A stretch of 59,600 nt of DNA from Sphaerotilus sp. (GCF_013299175.1 NZ_JAAFKF010000009.1:1-59600), one strand, 5' to 3'; positions 37,263 to 46,706 are shown, numbered from the stretch's first letter. Notes: generated by a model from the sequence alone, not told the origin. Translations and numbers: made by a program.

Positions 37263-38750
37263 TCAGGTCTTGTGCAATGGCTTCTTGACCGCATCGAACC
37301 GCGCCAGCGTCGCCACCCGCGCCTCCTCATGCACGACCACCGGCGCCGGATACGTCTTCCCCAGTTCCACCCCCGCCGCCAGCCGCTCCATCGGTTTGGC
37401 TTCCCACGGCGCATGGACCGCGTCGTCGTCCAGCCCGGCAATCTCCGGCACGTAGCGGCGGATGAAGCGCCCGGCCGCGTCGAACTTCCGGCTCTGCGTC
37501 ATCGGGTTGAAGATGCGGAAATACGGCTGGGCATCGCAGCCGGTCGAGGCCGCCCACTGCCAGCCGCCGTTGTTCGCCGCCAGATCGAAGTCGTTCAGGT
37601 GCAGCGCGAAATACGCTTCGCCCCGCCGCCAGTCGATGCCGAGGTGCTTGGTCAGGAAACTCGCCGCCACCATGCGCAGCCGGTTGTGCATGTAGCCGGT
37701 CTGGTTGAGCTGGCGCATCGCGGCGTCCACGAGCGGATAGCCCGTGCGGCCCTCGCACCAGGCGGCGAAGAGCGCGTCGGCGTGCTTGCCATGCTCCCAT
37801 TTCACGGCGTCGTAGTCCGGCTTGAAGCAGTGGCTGACCACGCGCGGGTGGTGGTGCAGGATCTGGTGGTAGAAATCGCGCCAGACCAGCTCCGACAGCC
37901 AGACCTCCGCCCCCCGCGAGCCGCCGACCATGCGCTCGTGCGCCAGCCGGGCGAGCTGGCGGATCGACACCGTGCCGAAGCGCAGGTGGACGCTCAGGTA
38001 GCTTGGGCCTTTCACGGCCGGGAAATCGCGGGTGTCGGCGTAGTGGTCGATGCGCTCCAGGAAGTCGAGCAGCAGGTGGGCGCCACCACTGGCCCCAGGG
38101 TGCAGCCGGGCGGCCATGTCGGTGGGCAGGAAACCGAGGTCCGACAGGCTGGGAGCACCCCGGTCGAGCGCAGCGGGCACCGCGGCCAGGGCGTGGGCAT
38201 GGCGCTCGATGGGGTAGGCGCGCAGGTAGAACGGGTCGAGCTTGCGCAGCCAGGCGTTCTTGTAGGGCGTGAAGACCGAGAACGGCGTCCCCCCGGCGGT
38301 CATCACCTCGTCGCGCTCGAAGATCACCTGGTCCTTCCAGCTCAGGAACGAGATGCCCGCCTCCGCCAGCGCGCCGCGCACCTTGGCGTCCCGCGCCACT
38401 GCGGCTGGCTCGTCGTCACGGTTGACGTGAACCGCCTGCACCCGCAGCGCCTGCGCCAGCGCCGGGATCTCGCTGCGCGGATCACCGTGGCGCACCAGCA
38501 GCCCGCCGCCGCGCTCGCGCAGCAGCCGGTCGAGTTCGGCCACGCTGTGCCAGATGAACTCGACCCGCCGGTCGGCGCGGGGCAGGGCGTCGAGGATGGT
38601 GGTGTCGAAGACGAAGACGCACCAGACCTGCCGGGCGTGGCGCAAGGCGCGGTGCAGCGCGGCGTGGTCGTCCAGGCGCAGGTCACGGCGGAACCAGACC
38701 AGCGTGCGGTCCACGGGGTCCAGGCGAGGGGAGGGCGGGAGCGTGTGCAT
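37263..38750 (-). CDS. phrB: Deoxyribodipyrimidine photolyase (class I CPD)
   Basis: Light-driven repair of cyclobutane pyrimidine dimers; 495 residues. The N-terminal domain opens TLVWFRRDLRLDDHAAL. The FAD-binding C-terminal half contains ELVWRDFYHQIL, GRTGYPLVDAAMRQLNQTGYMHNRLRM and the block WQWAASTGCDAQPYFRIFNP with conserved tryptophans and asparagine. The ATG at 38750 (MHTLPPSPRLDPV) is preferred over one nine codons upstream that would overrun the divergent algH promoter. Confidence 0.95.
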   Translation of the reverse strand: MHTLPPSPRLDPVDRTLVWFRRDLRLDDHAALHRALRHARQVWCVFVFDTTILDALPRADRRVEFIWHSVAELDRLLRERGGGLLVRHGDPRSEIPALAQALRVQAVHVNRDDEPAAVARDAKVRGALAEAGISFLSWKDQVIFERDEVMTAGGTPFSVFTPYKNAWLRKLDPFYLRAYPIERHAHALAAVPAALDRGAPSLSDLGFLPTDMAARLHPGASGGAHLLLDFLERIDHYADTRDFPAVKGPSYLSVHLRFGTVSIRQLARLAHERMVGGSRGAEVWLSELVWRDFYHQILHHHPRVVSHCFKPDYDAVKWEHGKHADALFAAWCEGRTGYPLVDAAMRQLNQTGYMHNRLRMVAASFLTKHLGIDWRRGEAYFALHLNDFDLAANNGGWQWAASTGCDAQPYFRIFNPMTQSRKFDAAGRFIRRYVPEIAGLDDDAVHAPWEAKPMERLAAGVELGKTYPAPVVVHEEARVATLARFDAVKKPLHKT

Positions 38751-38785
38751 GTCCGCCAGTTTGCGCGATCGGTACAATCCGCGCC

Positions 38786-39373
38786 ATGTCCGCTCCTGCC
38801 CTTGGTCGCATCAATCTCACCAACCAGTTTCTGATCGCCATGCCCGGCATGGCCGACGACAGCTTCGCCGGCTCGGTCGTCTACCTCTGCGAGCACACCG
38901 AACGCGGTGCCCTCGGACTGGTGATCAACAAACCCATCGACATCACCGTCAGCCACCTGTTCGAGCGCGTGGACATGCCGCTCGACCGCCCCGATCTGGC
39001 CGACAAGCCGGTGTACTACGGCGGCCCGGTGCAGACCGAGCGCGGCTTCGTGCTCCACGAGCGGCAAGCCGACGACCACGCCCCCTACACCTCGTCGCTG
39101 TCCGTCCCCGGCGGCTTGGCGATGACGACCAGCCGCGACGTGCTGGAAGCCATCTCCGGCGGCGACGGCCCCAAGCGCGTGCTCATCACCCTCGGCTACG
39201 CGGGCTGGGGCGCCGGGCAGCTCGAAGACGAGATGGCCCGCAACGGCTGGCTCAACGTGGACGCCGACCCCGCCGTCATTTTCGACACCCCCGTCGAGCA
39301 GCGTTACCACCGCGCGCTGGCGCTGCTGGGCGTCGATCCGGCGATGCTGTCGCACGACGCGGGCCACGCATGA
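38786..39373 (+). CDS. YqgE/AlgH family protein
   Basis: A 195-residue protein of the UPF0301 family. Characteristic blocks are LTNQFLIAMPGMADDSFAGSV, YLCEHTERGALGLVINKP, VYYGGPVQTERGFVLH and LGYAGWGAGQLEDEM. Its biochemical role is unresolved; in Pseudomonas AlgH was linked to alginate regulation. It begins a coupled run algH-ruvX-pyrR-pyrB-pyrC' in which each junction is an overlap of a few bases. A TACAAT hexamer at 38773-38778 suggests a transcript start almost at the ATG. Confidence 0.92.
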   Translation: MSAPALGRINLTNQFLIAMPGMADDSFAGSVVYLCEHTERGALGLVINKPIDITVSHLFERVDMPLDRPDLADKPVYYGGPVQTERGFVLHERQADDHAPYTSSLSVPGGLAMTTSRDVLEAISGGDGPKRVLITLGYAGWGAGQLEDEMARNGWLNVDADPAVIFDTPVEQRYHRALALLGVDPAMLSHDAGHA

Positions 39374-39816
39374 CCATGGCGGACACCCCGCCCGCGCGCC
39401 CGTCGCCACCGTCCCGTCTGCCGCAGACCTTCCTTGCCTTCGATTACGGACTCAAGCGCACCGGCGTGGCCAGCGGCAACCGCCTGCTCGGCCACGGCAC
39501 CCCGCTGACGACGGTCACGGCCGAAGGCGATGCCCGCTTCGTGAAGATCGCGGCGCTGATCCACGAGTGGCAGCCGGACGCCCTGGTCGTCGGTGTCCCC
39601 TTCCACCCGGACGGCGCCGCCCACGACAATACCCGCCGCGCGCAACGCTTCGCCCGGCAGTTGCAGGGGCGCTTCGGTCTGCCCGTGTTCAGCGTCGATG
39701 AGCGTTACAGCACCACCGAGGTGCTGGCCAGCGGCGCCCGCGATGCCGACGCCGCCGCCGCCGCGCTGCTGCTGACCCAGTACCTGGATGAACAAGAACG
39801 AAAGGAACCCCGATGA
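39370..39816 (+). CDS. ruvX: RuvX/YqgF RNase H-fold nuclease
   Basis: A 148-residue RNase H-like protein, often called a putative Holliday junction resolvase; in E. coli it acts in 16S rRNA maturation. Visible motifs are LAFDYGLKRTGVASGN with the first catalytic aspartate, ALVVGVPFHPDG, and VFSVDERYSTTEV. It starts within an ATGA overlap with algH, and its own end overlaps pyrR. Confidence 0.93.
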   Translation: MTMADTPPARPSPPSRLPQTFLAFDYGLKRTGVASGNRLLGHGTPLTTVTAEGDARFVKIAALIHEWQPDALVVGVPFHPDGAAHDNTRRAQRFARQLQGRFGLPVFSVDERYSTTEVLASGARDADAAAAALLLTQYLDEQERKEPR

Positions 39817-40331
39817 GTCTGCACCTTGACGCCGAGGCGCTCTACACCGAGCTGCTGGCCGGCGTGCGTGCCTTGATCGTGCCGGACGTGGTGCTGGTGG
39901 GCGTGTGGTCGGGGGGCGCGTGGCTGGCCGAGCGGCTGCAGCGCGACCTCGGCCTGGCGACACCGCACGGCGTGATCTCCAGCACCCTGCACCGCGACGA
40001 CTTCAGCTCCCGCGGCCTGGGTTCGACCACGGATGCGACGAACCTGCCCTTTTCGGTGGACGGCCGCCCGATCGTGCTGATCGACGACGTGCTCTACACC
40101 GGCCGCACCATCCGCGCTGTCATCAACGAGCTGTTCGACTTCGGGCGGCCGGCGTCGGTGCAGCTCGCGGTGCTGGTCGATCGGGGCGGGCGCCAGTTGC
40201 CGATCCAGCCGGCGTATGCCGCGGCGCGTCTGGCGCTGCCGGCCACGCAGCAGCTCGCGCTCGACCGCGACGACGCCGGCCAGTTCCGCTTCACCGTTCA
40301 GGACATTCAGGACACCAAGGAGGCCCGCTGA
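39813..40331 (+). CDS. pyrR: Bifunctional PyrR (pyr regulator / uracil phosphoribosyltransferase)
   Basis: A type I phosphoribosyltransferase-fold protein of 172 residues. The PRPP loop is [21 protein letters not shown]. PyrR binds pyr mRNA in Gram-positive bacteria; no clear PyrR RNA-binding loop or attenuator was seen here. Overlaps of four bases with ruvX and one base with pyrB (TGATG) indicate tight coupling to pyrimidine synthesis. Confidence 0.92.
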   Translation: MSLHLDAEALYTELLAGVRALIVPDVVLVGVWSGGAWLAERLQRDLGLATPHGVISSTLHRDDFSSRGLGSTTDATNLPFSVDGRPIVLIDDVLYTGRTIRAVINELFDFGRPASVQLAVLVDRGGRQLPIQPAYAAARLALPATQQLALDRDDAGQFRFTVQDIQDTKEAR

Positions 40332-41293
40332 TGCTGTCGCGCCGCAACCCCCAGCTCAACAAGCACGGCGAGCTGATCCACCTGCTGTCGATCGAAGGTC
40401 TGCCCAAGCCGGTGCTGCACCACATCCTCGACACGGCGAGCACCTTCCTCTCGGTCAGTGACCGCGAGGTGAAGAAGGTGCCGCTGCTGCGCGGCAAGTC
40501 GGTGTTCAACCTGTTCTTCGAGAACTCGACCCGCACCCGCACCACCTTCGAGATCGCCGCCAAGCGCCTGAGCGCGGACGTGATCAACCTCGACATCGCC
40601 AAGTCGAGCGCGGCCAAGGGCGAGAGCCTGCTCGACACGATCGCCAACCTGTCCGCGATGCACGCCGACATGTTCGTGGTCCGCCACAGCGAGTCGGGCG
40701 CCCCGTACCTGATCGCCCAGCACTGCGCCCCGCACGTCCACGTCGTCAACGCCGGCGACGGCCGCCACGCGCACCCCACGCAGGGGCTGCTCGACATGTA
40801 CACGATCCGCCACTACAAGAAGGACTTCACCAACCTGCGCGTGGCGATCGTCGGCGACATCGTGCATTCGCGGGTCGCGCGTTCGGACATCCATGCGCTG
40901 ACGACGCTCGGTGTGCCGGAAATCCGCGCCGTCGGGCCGAAGACGCTGGTGCCGGGCGACCTGCGCGAAATGGGCGTGCGCGTCTGCCACGACATGGCCG
41001 AAGGCATCCGGGATGCCGACGTGATCATCATGCTGCGGCTGCAGAACGAGCGCATGACCGGTGCGATGCTGCCGAGCGCGGGCGAGTTCTTCAAGAGCTA
41101 CGGCCTGACTGAAGCCAAGCTCGCGCTGGCCGCGCCGGACTGCATCGTCATGCACCCCGGCCCGATCAACCGCGGCGTGGAGATCGACTCGTCGGTGGCG
41201 GATGGGCGGCACAGCGTGATCCTGCCGCAGGTGACGTTCGGCATCGCCGTGCGCATGGCCGTCATGTCGATCATTGCGGGGAACGAAGCATGA
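40331..41293 (+). CDS. pyrB: Aspartate carbamoyltransferase catalytic chain
   Basis: ATCase catalytic subunit of 320 residues that forms carbamoyl-aspartate, the committed step of pyrimidine synthesis. The carbamoyl-phosphate motif [30 protein letters not shown] and the C-terminal [12 protein letters not shown] are intact. No pyrI regulatory chain is present; instead a catalytically degenerate dihydroorotase homologue follows, the layout of non-PyrI bacterial ATCases. Confidence 0.97.
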   Translation: MLSRRNPQLNKHGELIHLLSIEGLPKPVLHHILDTASTFLSVSDREVKKVPLLRGKSVFNLFFENSTRTRTTFEIAAKRLSADVINLDIAKSSAAKGESLLDTIANLSAMHADMFVVRHSESGAPYLIAQHCAPHVHVVNAGDGRHAHPTQGLLDMYTIRHYKKDFTNLRVAIVGDIVHSRVARSDIHALTTLGVPEIRAVGPKTLVPGDLREMGVRVCHDMAEGIRDADVIIMLRLQNERMTGAMLPSAGEFFKSYGLTEAKLALAAPDCIVMHPGPINRGVEIDSSVADGRHSVILPQVTFGIAVRMAVMSIIAGNEA

Positions 41294-42597
41294 AGATCCT
41301 GATCCAGAACGGCCGCGTGATCGACCCAGCCTCCGGGCGCGACGAAATCACCGAAGTGGCGATCGCCGCCGGCCGCATCGTCGGCATCGGCCGCACGCCC
41401 GCCGATTTCCACCCGAACCGCACGCTTGACGCGACGGGCTGCATCGTCGCGCCGGGACTGGTCGATCTGGCCGCCCGCCTGCGCGAGCCGGGGCAGGAGC
41501 AGAAAGGGATGCTGGAGAGCGAGCTGAACGCGGCGGCGGCTGGCGGCGTCACCAGCCTCGTCTGCCCGCCGGACACCGACCCGGCGCTCGACGAACCCGG
41601 CCTGGTCGAGATGCTCAAGTTCCGCGCCCGCAAGCTCAGCTTGTGCCGGCTGTTCCCGCTGGGCGCGCTGACCAAGGGACTGAAGGGCGAGACGCTGACC
41701 GAGATGGTCGAGCTGACCGAGGCCGGCTGTGTCGGCTTCTCGCAGGCGGACGTGGCGATCCGGGACACGCTGGTGCTGCAGCGGTCGATGCTCTACGCCT
41801 CGACCCACGGCTACACGGTGTGGCTGCGCCCGCAGGACTACTGGCTCGGCAAGGGGGTTGCGGCCAGCGGCGGCGTGGCCACGCGCATGGGCCTGTCCGG
41901 CGTGCCGGTGGCGGCCGAGACGATCGCGATGCACACGATCTTCGAGCTGATGCGCTCCACGGGGGCGCGGGTCCACCTGTGCCGGCTGTCGAGCGCGGCC
42001 GGGGTCGAGCTGCTCCGACGCGCCAAGGCCGAAGGGCTGCCGGTGACCGCCGACGTCAGCATCAACTCGCTGCACCTGACCGAGATCGACATCGGCTACT
42101 TCAACCCCGCGATGCGCCTGACGCCGCCGCTGCGCCAGGGCCGCGACCGCGATGCGCTGCGGGCGGCACTGGCCGACGGCACGATCGACGCGCTGGTGTC
42201 CGACCACACGCCGGTCGAGGGCGACGCCAAGACGCTGCCCTTCGCGGAAGCCGAGCCGGGCGCGACCGGGCTGGAGCTGCTGCTGAGCATGGCGCTGAAG
42301 TGGGGCGCGGATGTCGGCCTGTCGCTGCCGCAGACGCTGGCGCGGGTCACGTCCGAGCCGGTGCGCGTGCTGGGCGATGCGCTCGGCTCGCTGTCGTCGA
42401 GCGCGGGGCGGCTGGTCGAGGGCGGTGTGGCCGATGTCTGCGTGTTCGACCCCGAGGCGCTGTGGCCGGTCACGCCGGATGCGCTGGAGAGTCAGGGCAA
42501 GTACACGCCGTTCGCCTTCGCCGACACGGGCATGGCGCTGCCCGGCCGTGTCCGCACCACGCTCGTGGCCGGCACCGTCGCGCACGAGACGCGCTGA
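41290..42597 (+). CDS. Dihydroorotase-like protein PyrC' (probably inactive)
   Basis: A 435-residue amidohydrolase-fold protein of the dihydroorotase family. The metal-binding DxHxHxR motif reads D59-L-A-A-R-L-R65, so both histidines are replaced. The second-histidine region reads HLCRLSSA and the loop after SDHTP ends in V rather than H. The protein is therefore unlikely to be an active dihydroorotase. In Pseudomonas an inactive PyrC' stabilises the PyrB dodecamer. Its four-base overlap with pyrB fits that structural role. An active pyrC would be expected elsewhere in the genome. Confidence 0.85.
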   Translation: MKILIQNGRVIDPASGRDEITEVAIAAGRIVGIGRTPADFHPNRTLDATGCIVAPGLVDLAARLREPGQEQKGMLESELNAAAAGGVTSLVCPPDTDPALDEPGLVEMLKFRARKLSLCRLFPLGALTKGLKGETLTEMVELTEAGCVGFSQADVAIRDTLVLQRSMLYASTHGYTVWLRPQDYWLGKGVAASGGVATRMGLSGVPVAAETIAMHTIFELMRSTGARVHLCRLSSAAGVELLRRAKAEGLPVTADVSINSLHLTEIDIGYFNPAMRLTPPLRQGRDRDALRAALADGTIDALVSDHTPVEGDAKTLPFAEAEPGATGLELLLSMALKWGADVGLSLPQTLARVTSEPVRVLGDALGSLSSSAGRLVEGGVADVCVFDPEALWPVTPDALESQGKYTPFAFADTGMALPGRVRTTLVAGTVAHETR

Positions 42598-42598
42598 C

Positions 42599-43375
42599 GT
42601 GGCGGTGGCTGGTTTCGGGCGACGCCTGCGCGCGGTCTGGCGGATCGGGCGCATGGCACTGCAGGTGCTGCGCGGCGTCTGGATCGCGTGGCGCGAGTTC
42701 GACGGCGCCAGCTCCGCCCACCGCTGTGCCCGCATCCAGCAGTGGTCGGCCGAGATGCTGGCGCTGCTGGGCATCACGCTGCGACCGAGCGGGCACTTTC
42801 AGAACGGGCCGCAACTGCTGGCCATCAACCACGTCTCGTGGCTGGACATCATGGCCGTCCACGCCGTCTGTCCGCAGGCCCGCTTCGTGGCCAAGTCGGA
42901 CGTGAAGGCATGGCCGCTGCTCGGCTGGCTCATCACGCAGGCCGGCACGCTCTTCATCGAGCGCGAGAACAAGCGCGACGCGCTGCGCGTGGTCCACCAG
43001 TCGGCCGAGGCGCTCAAGGCGGGCGACACCGTGGCCTTCTTCCCCGAGGGCACCACGTCCGATGGCCACCACCTGCTCCCCTTCCACGCCAACCTGCTGC
43101 AGGCGGCGGTGAGCAGCGGGGCACCGGTGCAGCCGATCGCGCTGCGCTTCTCGGAGCCGGGGCACACGGTCAGCCCATCGGCGGCCTACATCGGCGAAAC
43201 GACGCTGGTGCAAAGTCTCTGGATGATCGCCTGCGCGTCGGGGATCGAGGTCCACGTCAGCGTGCTGGAGCCGGTGTCGTCCGAAGGCGTGGACCGGCGG
43301 GCGCTGGTGCAGGCGGTGCGCGGCCAGATCGCCGGGGCGCTGGGCTTGTCCGACGCAGCGCACAATCCGGCTTGA
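42599..43375 (+). CDS. 1-acyl-sn-glycerol-3-phosphate acyltransferase (PlsC-type)
   Basis: Membrane-associated acyltransferase of 258 residues that makes phosphatidic acid or acylates a related lysolipid. The HX4D motif is NHVSWLDIMAVH, and the second motif FFPEGTTSDG is intact. GTG 42599, one base past the pyrC' stop, is taken as the start; an ATG at 42653 is possible. It continues the pyr transcript, although the functional link is unclear. Confidence 0.88.
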   Translation: MAVAGFGRRLRAVWRIGRMALQVLRGVWIAWREFDGASSAHRCARIQQWSAEMLALLGITLRPSGHFQNGPQLLAINHVSWLDIMAVHAVCPQARFVAKSDVKAWPLLGWLITQAGTLFIERENKRDALRVVHQSAEALKAGDTVAFFPEGTTSDGHHLLPFHANLLQAAVSSGAPVQPIALRFSEPGHTVSPSAAYIGETTLVQSLWMIACASGIEVHVSVLEPVSSEGVDRRALVQAVRGQIAGALGLSDAAHNPA

Positions 43376-43394
43376 ACCGACCCGAGGAATGCCC

Positions 43395-43718
43395 ATGCTC
43401 TACAAGTTCAAGTCCAAGGCCGCTGGCGACCTGATCATGACCGCCCCTGTCGGTGACCGCGTGATGAAGCTGGTGGGCCGCGAACCCGCCGCGCAAGGCA
43501 TCTTCCTGCCTGTGCAGATGCCCGCCGCGATCGCCGCGCTGGAGCACGCCATCGCCGAGGAAGACCGCGCCCGCCGCGACGCCGAGGCCGAAGCCGCCAC
43601 CGAAGGCCGCACGCTGCCGCCACCCAAAGAGGTCAGTCTGCGCCAGCGAGCGTGGCCGTTGATCGAGATGCTGCGGCGTGCCCATGCCGCCGACCACGAC
43701 ATCGTCTGGGGCGTTTGA
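43395..43718 (+). CDS. DUF1840 family protein
   Basis: A 107-residue protein matching the DUF1840 pattern from recall: MLYKFKSKAAGDLIMTAPVGDRVMKLVGREPAAQGI near the start, then MPAAIAALEHAIAEE and a C-terminal RAWPLIEMLRRAHAADHDIVWGV. The function is unknown. ATG 43395 is preferred over 43389 because a GAGGA lies at a better distance. It has no membrane helix or signal peptide. Confidence 0.82.
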   Translation: MLYKFKSKAAGDLIMTAPVGDRVMKLVGREPAAQGIFLPVQMPAAIAALEHAIAEEDRARRDAEAEAATEGRTLPPPKEVSLRQRAWPLIEMLRRAHAADHDIVWGV

Positions 43719-43757
43719 AACCGCTGCCTCAGCCCCTGCACCGCAAGGAGACCCGAC

Positions 43758-44393
43758 ATGCAACTGTTCAGCGAAACCTTTGTAGACGGCGCGCCCATCC
43801 CGCCCTGCTTTGCCGCCGGCCGATCGGATGGCAACAACATCGTCACGTTCGCCAGCAACCTCAGCCCGCACCTTGGGTGGCGTGACCTGCCGGCCGGCAC
43901 GCGCTCGCTGGTGCTGATCTGCCACGACCCGGACGCGCCCAGCCGGGGGGATGACGTGAACCAGACCGACCGCGAGGTGCCGGCGGACCTGCCGCGGGTG
44001 GATTTTTTCCACTGGGTGATGGTCGATCTGCCGCCGACGGTGAACCGCATGCACGAAAGCGAGTTCAGCCAAGGGTTCACCGCACGCGGCAAGCCCGGCC
44101 CGGCCACGCGCAACGGCGCCCGCCACGGCCTGAACGACTACACCGGCTGGTTCGCCGGCAATCCTGAGCTGGCCGGTGATTACTTCGGCTACGACGGCCC
44201 GTTCCCGCCGTTCAACGACAGCCTGGTTCACCACTACGTGTTCACGCTGTACGCCACCGACCTGGACCGCTGCCCGGTCGAGGGGTCGTTCACGGGGGCG
44301 CAGGTGCGGGCGGCGATCGACGGCCATGTGCTCGGCCAGACCAGCCTGACGGGCACCTACACGCTGAACCGCCGCCTGCACACCTGGGGCTGA
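43758..44393 (+). CDS. YbhB/YbcL-type PEBP family protein
   Basis: A 211-residue phosphatidylethanolamine-binding-protein homologue (Raf kinase inhibitor-like). The family motifs are LICHDPDAPSR and DFFHWVMVDLP, followed by the GYDGPFPPFNDSLVHHYVFTLYATD ligand-pocket stretch. The bacterial role is not established. An AAGGAG site precedes the ATG by nine bases. Confidence 0.88.
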   Translation: MQLFSETFVDGAPIPPCFAAGRSDGNNIVTFASNLSPHLGWRDLPAGTRSLVLICHDPDAPSRGDDVNQTDREVPADLPRVDFFHWVMVDLPPTVNRMHESEFSQGFTARGKPGPATRNGARHGLNDYTGWFAGNPELAGDYFGYDGPFPPFNDSLVHHYVFTLYATDLDRCPVEGSFTGAQVRAAIDGHVLGQTSLTGTYTLNRRLHTWG

Positions 44394-44400
44394 GCCGGTG

Positions 44401-45093
44401 ATGGGCCACGACCGCAGCACCCGCCTCCTCGCCGTCCGCCACGGCGAGACGGCGTGGAACGTCGATGCCCGCATCCAGGGCCAGCTCGACATTCCCCTGA
44501 ACGACACGGGTCACTGGCAGGCCGAGCGGGCCGCCGAGGCGCTGGCGGAGGAAGACATCGCGGTGCTGTACTCGTCCGATCTGGTGCGGGCCGCGGCGAC
44601 GGCGGACGCCATTTCGCGGCGCATCGGTTTGCCGGTGGTCCACGATGCCGGCCTGCGCGAGCGGCACTTCGGGCTGTTCCAGGGCCGCACCGTCGCCGAG
44701 GTCGAGGCGATCCACCCGGCGCTGGTCCAACGCTGGAAGTCCCGCGAACCGGATTTCGAGCCGGAGGGCGCCGAGTCGCTGCGGACGTTCTATGCCCGCT
44801 CGATCGACACCGCGCACCGGCTGGCTGCGGCGCATCCGGGGCAGACCGTGGTGATGGTGGCGCATGGCGGCGTGCTCGACTGCCTCTACCGCGCCGCCTG
44901 CGGCATGCCGATCGAGGCGCCGCGCACCTGGCAACTCGGCAATGCGAGCATCAACCGGCTGTTGTTCACCGGGGAGCGGCTGACGATGGTGGGGTGGGGG
45001 GATACGCAGCATCTGGAGGGCGTGGCGCTCGAAGAAAGCAGCGATGGCGGACTCGGGAGCCGTGGCGGGGTGGCGGCGCACGGGTTATCGTGA
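44401..45093 (+). CDS. Histidine phosphatase family protein (GpmB-like)
   Basis: A 230-residue phosphatase of the phosphoglycerate-mutase superfamily. The catalytic phosphohistidine is in LLAVRHGETAWN, with the second-arginine block SSDLVRAAATADAI, the glutamate in LRERHFGLFQG, and the second histidine in VVMVAHGGVLDCLYRAA. Its substrate cannot be told; cofactor-independent mutase, cobalamin and sugar phosphatases share these motifs. It ends just before an AT-richer segment. Confidence 0.88.
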   Translation: MGHDRSTRLLAVRHGETAWNVDARIQGQLDIPLNDTGHWQAERAAEALAEEDIAVLYSSDLVRAAATADAISRRIGLPVVHDAGLRERHFGLFQGRTVAEVEAIHPALVQRWKSREPDFEPEGAESLRTFYARSIDTAHRLAAAHPGQTVVMVAHGGVLDCLYRAACGMPIEAPRTWQLGNASINRLLFTGERLTMVGWGDTQHLEGVALEESSDGGLGSRGGVAAHGLS

Positions 45094-45126
45094 CCTGATC
45101 GCTGATCTGTACAGGATATCGAGAAG

Positions 45127-45567
45127 ATGCCTCCACGCAGGATCGGTTTTCTGGATGAAAAGAACACCGTCGAGTTCTCTGAAGATTTCAAGATGACGGA
45201 AGACGAATTACTGGAATCCAAGCTTGAAAAACCATCAGAGTGTCTCGTGCGTGAAAATAGTCAATATGCCGAATACATGCTGAGACAGATCAAGGCACTG
45301 GATTGGGCTGCTCTGGAAATTACCCAGGACGTGCTCCCGCAGCTTCAGATGTATTGGATGGGCGCTGGTGCTGTTGATCTTGAAGGCATTCGGGACCATC
45401 TGTGGGAGTGGGTCGATACCCATGGCGGCCCGAGGCCCACAGGCGACAAAAAAATGATTCTTGTGCGCATGCTGATTTGCTTGGCCTACGAAGACAACCG
45501 TGAACTCGAAGGCATGTCCTTCTTCGAGGATCTGATGGCCAAGTACCACTCGATCACGGCTTCGTGA
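45127..45567 (+). CDS. Hypothetical acidic protein, possibly acquired
   Basis: A 146-residue acidic soluble protein that I do not recognise. It begins MPPRRIGFLDEKNTVEFSED and includes LPQLQMYWMGAGAVDLEGI and MILVRMLICLAYEDNRELEG. Codon use is visibly more AT-rich than the flanking housekeeping genes, suggesting transfer. It is directly followed by a GGCCC tandem repeat and converges on ruvB. Its position beside the split ruv locus may mark a hotspot. Confidence 0.65.
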   Translation: MPPRRIGFLDEKNTVEFSEDFKMTEDELLESKLEKPSECLVRENSQYAEYMLRQIKALDWAALEITQDVLPQLQMYWMGAGAVDLEGIRDHLWEWVDTHGGPRPTGDKKMILVRMLICLAYEDNRELEGMSFFEDLMAKYHSITAS

Positions 45568-45569
45568 TC

Positions 45570-45606
45570 GGCCCGGCCCGGCCCGGCCCGGCCCGGCCCG
45601 GCCCGG
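45570..45606. repeat. GGCCC pentanucleotide tandem repeat (7.4 copies)
   Basis: Seven exact copies of GGCCC occupy 45570-45604, with a further GG at 45605-45606. The array starts two bases after the hypothetical gene's stop and ends 19 bases before the convergent ruvB stop. It is non-coding as placed. The unit is self-complementary over short stretches (GGCC), so the array could fold or vary in copy number by slippage. Confidence 0.95.
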
Positions 45607-45625
45607 CTCCGTCCTTCTGGAATCG

Positions 45626-46702
45626 CTACTCGCCGAACAAATCACCCGCCGCCCCCAGCGCCCCCGCCTTCGCTGGCGGCGTCACCCCCAGGTGCCGATA
45701 CGCCGCCAGCGTCGCGATCCGCCCGCGCGGCGTGCGCTGCAGATACCCCTGCTGGATCAGGTAGGGCTCGATCACGTCCTCGATCGTCCCCGAATCCTCG
45801 CCGATCGCCGCCGCCACGTTGTCCAGCCCGACCGGCCCGCCGTCAAACCGATGCACGATGGCCTCCAGCACCTTGCGGTCCATCACGTCGAAACCCTTCG
45901 GATCGATGTCGAGCATCGTCAGCGCCTTGTCGGCGATCAGCTTGACGATGCGCCCGTCGCCCTTGACCTCGGCGTAGTCGCGCACGCGGCGCAGCAGGCG
46001 GTTGGCGATGCGGGGCGTGCCGCGGGAGCGGCGGGCCAGTTCCATCGCGCCTTCCGCATCGATCGGTGCCCCCATCAGCCCGGCCGAGCGCGTGACGATG
46101 CGGCAGAGTTCCTCGGGCGTGTAGAACTCCAGCCGCGCCACGATGCCAAATCGGTCGCGCAGCGGGTTGGTCAGCATGCCGGCGCGGGTCGTGGCGCCGA
46201 CAAGCGTGAAGGGTTGCAGGTCCAACTTGATCGAGCGCGCCGCCGGGCCTTCGCCGATCATGATGTCGATCTGGTAGTCCTCCAGCGCCGGGTACAGGAT
46301 CTCCTCGACGACCGGGCTGAGCCGGTGGATCTCGTCGATGAAGAGCACGTCGTTCTTCTCCAGGTTGGTCAGCAGCGCCGCCAGATCCTTGGGTTTTTCC
46401 AGCACCGGCCCGCTCGTCTGGCGCAGGTTCACGCCGAGTTCGGCCGCGATGATGTGCGACAGCGTGGTCTTGCCGAGACCGGGCGGGCCGAACAGCAGCA
46501 CATGGTCGAGCGCCTCCGAGCGTTTCTTGGCGGCGCTGATGAAGATTTCGAGCTGCTCGCGGGCCTTGGCCTGGCCGACGTATTCGTCGAGCAGTTTCGG
46601 GCGCAGGGCGCGCTCGATCGCCTCTTCCTGGGGTGTGCTGGGGGCGGCGCTGACGATGCGCTTGGAGGGGGCGGGGGCGAAGTCGTCGGTCTGGATGGCC
46701 AT
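45626..46702 (-). CDS. ruvB: Holliday junction branch migration helicase RuvB
   Basis: AAA+ motor of the RuvAB complex, 358 residues. Walker A is GPPGLGKTT (72-80) and Walker B FIDEIH (121-126). The [16 protein letters not shown] sensor region and the C-terminal winged helix ([14 protein letters not shown]) are intact. It is normally next to ruvA, but here two foreign-looking genes separate them; it lies four bases after the DUF4276 gene. Confidence 0.98.
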   Translation of the reverse strand: MAIQTDDFAPAPSKRIVSAAPSTPQEEAIERALRPKLLDEYVGQAKAREQLEIFISAAKKRSEALDHVLLFGPPGLGKTTLSHIIAAELGVNLRQTSGPVLEKPKDLAALLTNLEKNDVLFIDEIHRLSPVVEEILYPALEDYQIDIMIGEGPAARSIKLDLQPFTLVGATTRAGMLTNPLRDRFGIVARLEFYTPEELCRIVTRSAGLMGAPIDAEGAMELARRSRGTPRIANRLLRRVRDYAEVKGDGRIVKLIADKALTMLDIDPKGFDVMDRKVLEAIVHRFDGGPVGLDNVAAAIGEDSGTIEDVIEPYLIQQGYLQRTPRGRIATLAAYRHLGVTPPAKAGALGAAGDLFGE

Positions 46703-46706
46703 GGGC

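Noticed and set aside
45570..45606. GGCCC repeats as a CRISPR array
   Set aside because: The unit is five bases with no spacers and no cas genes nearby. It is a simple tandem repeat.
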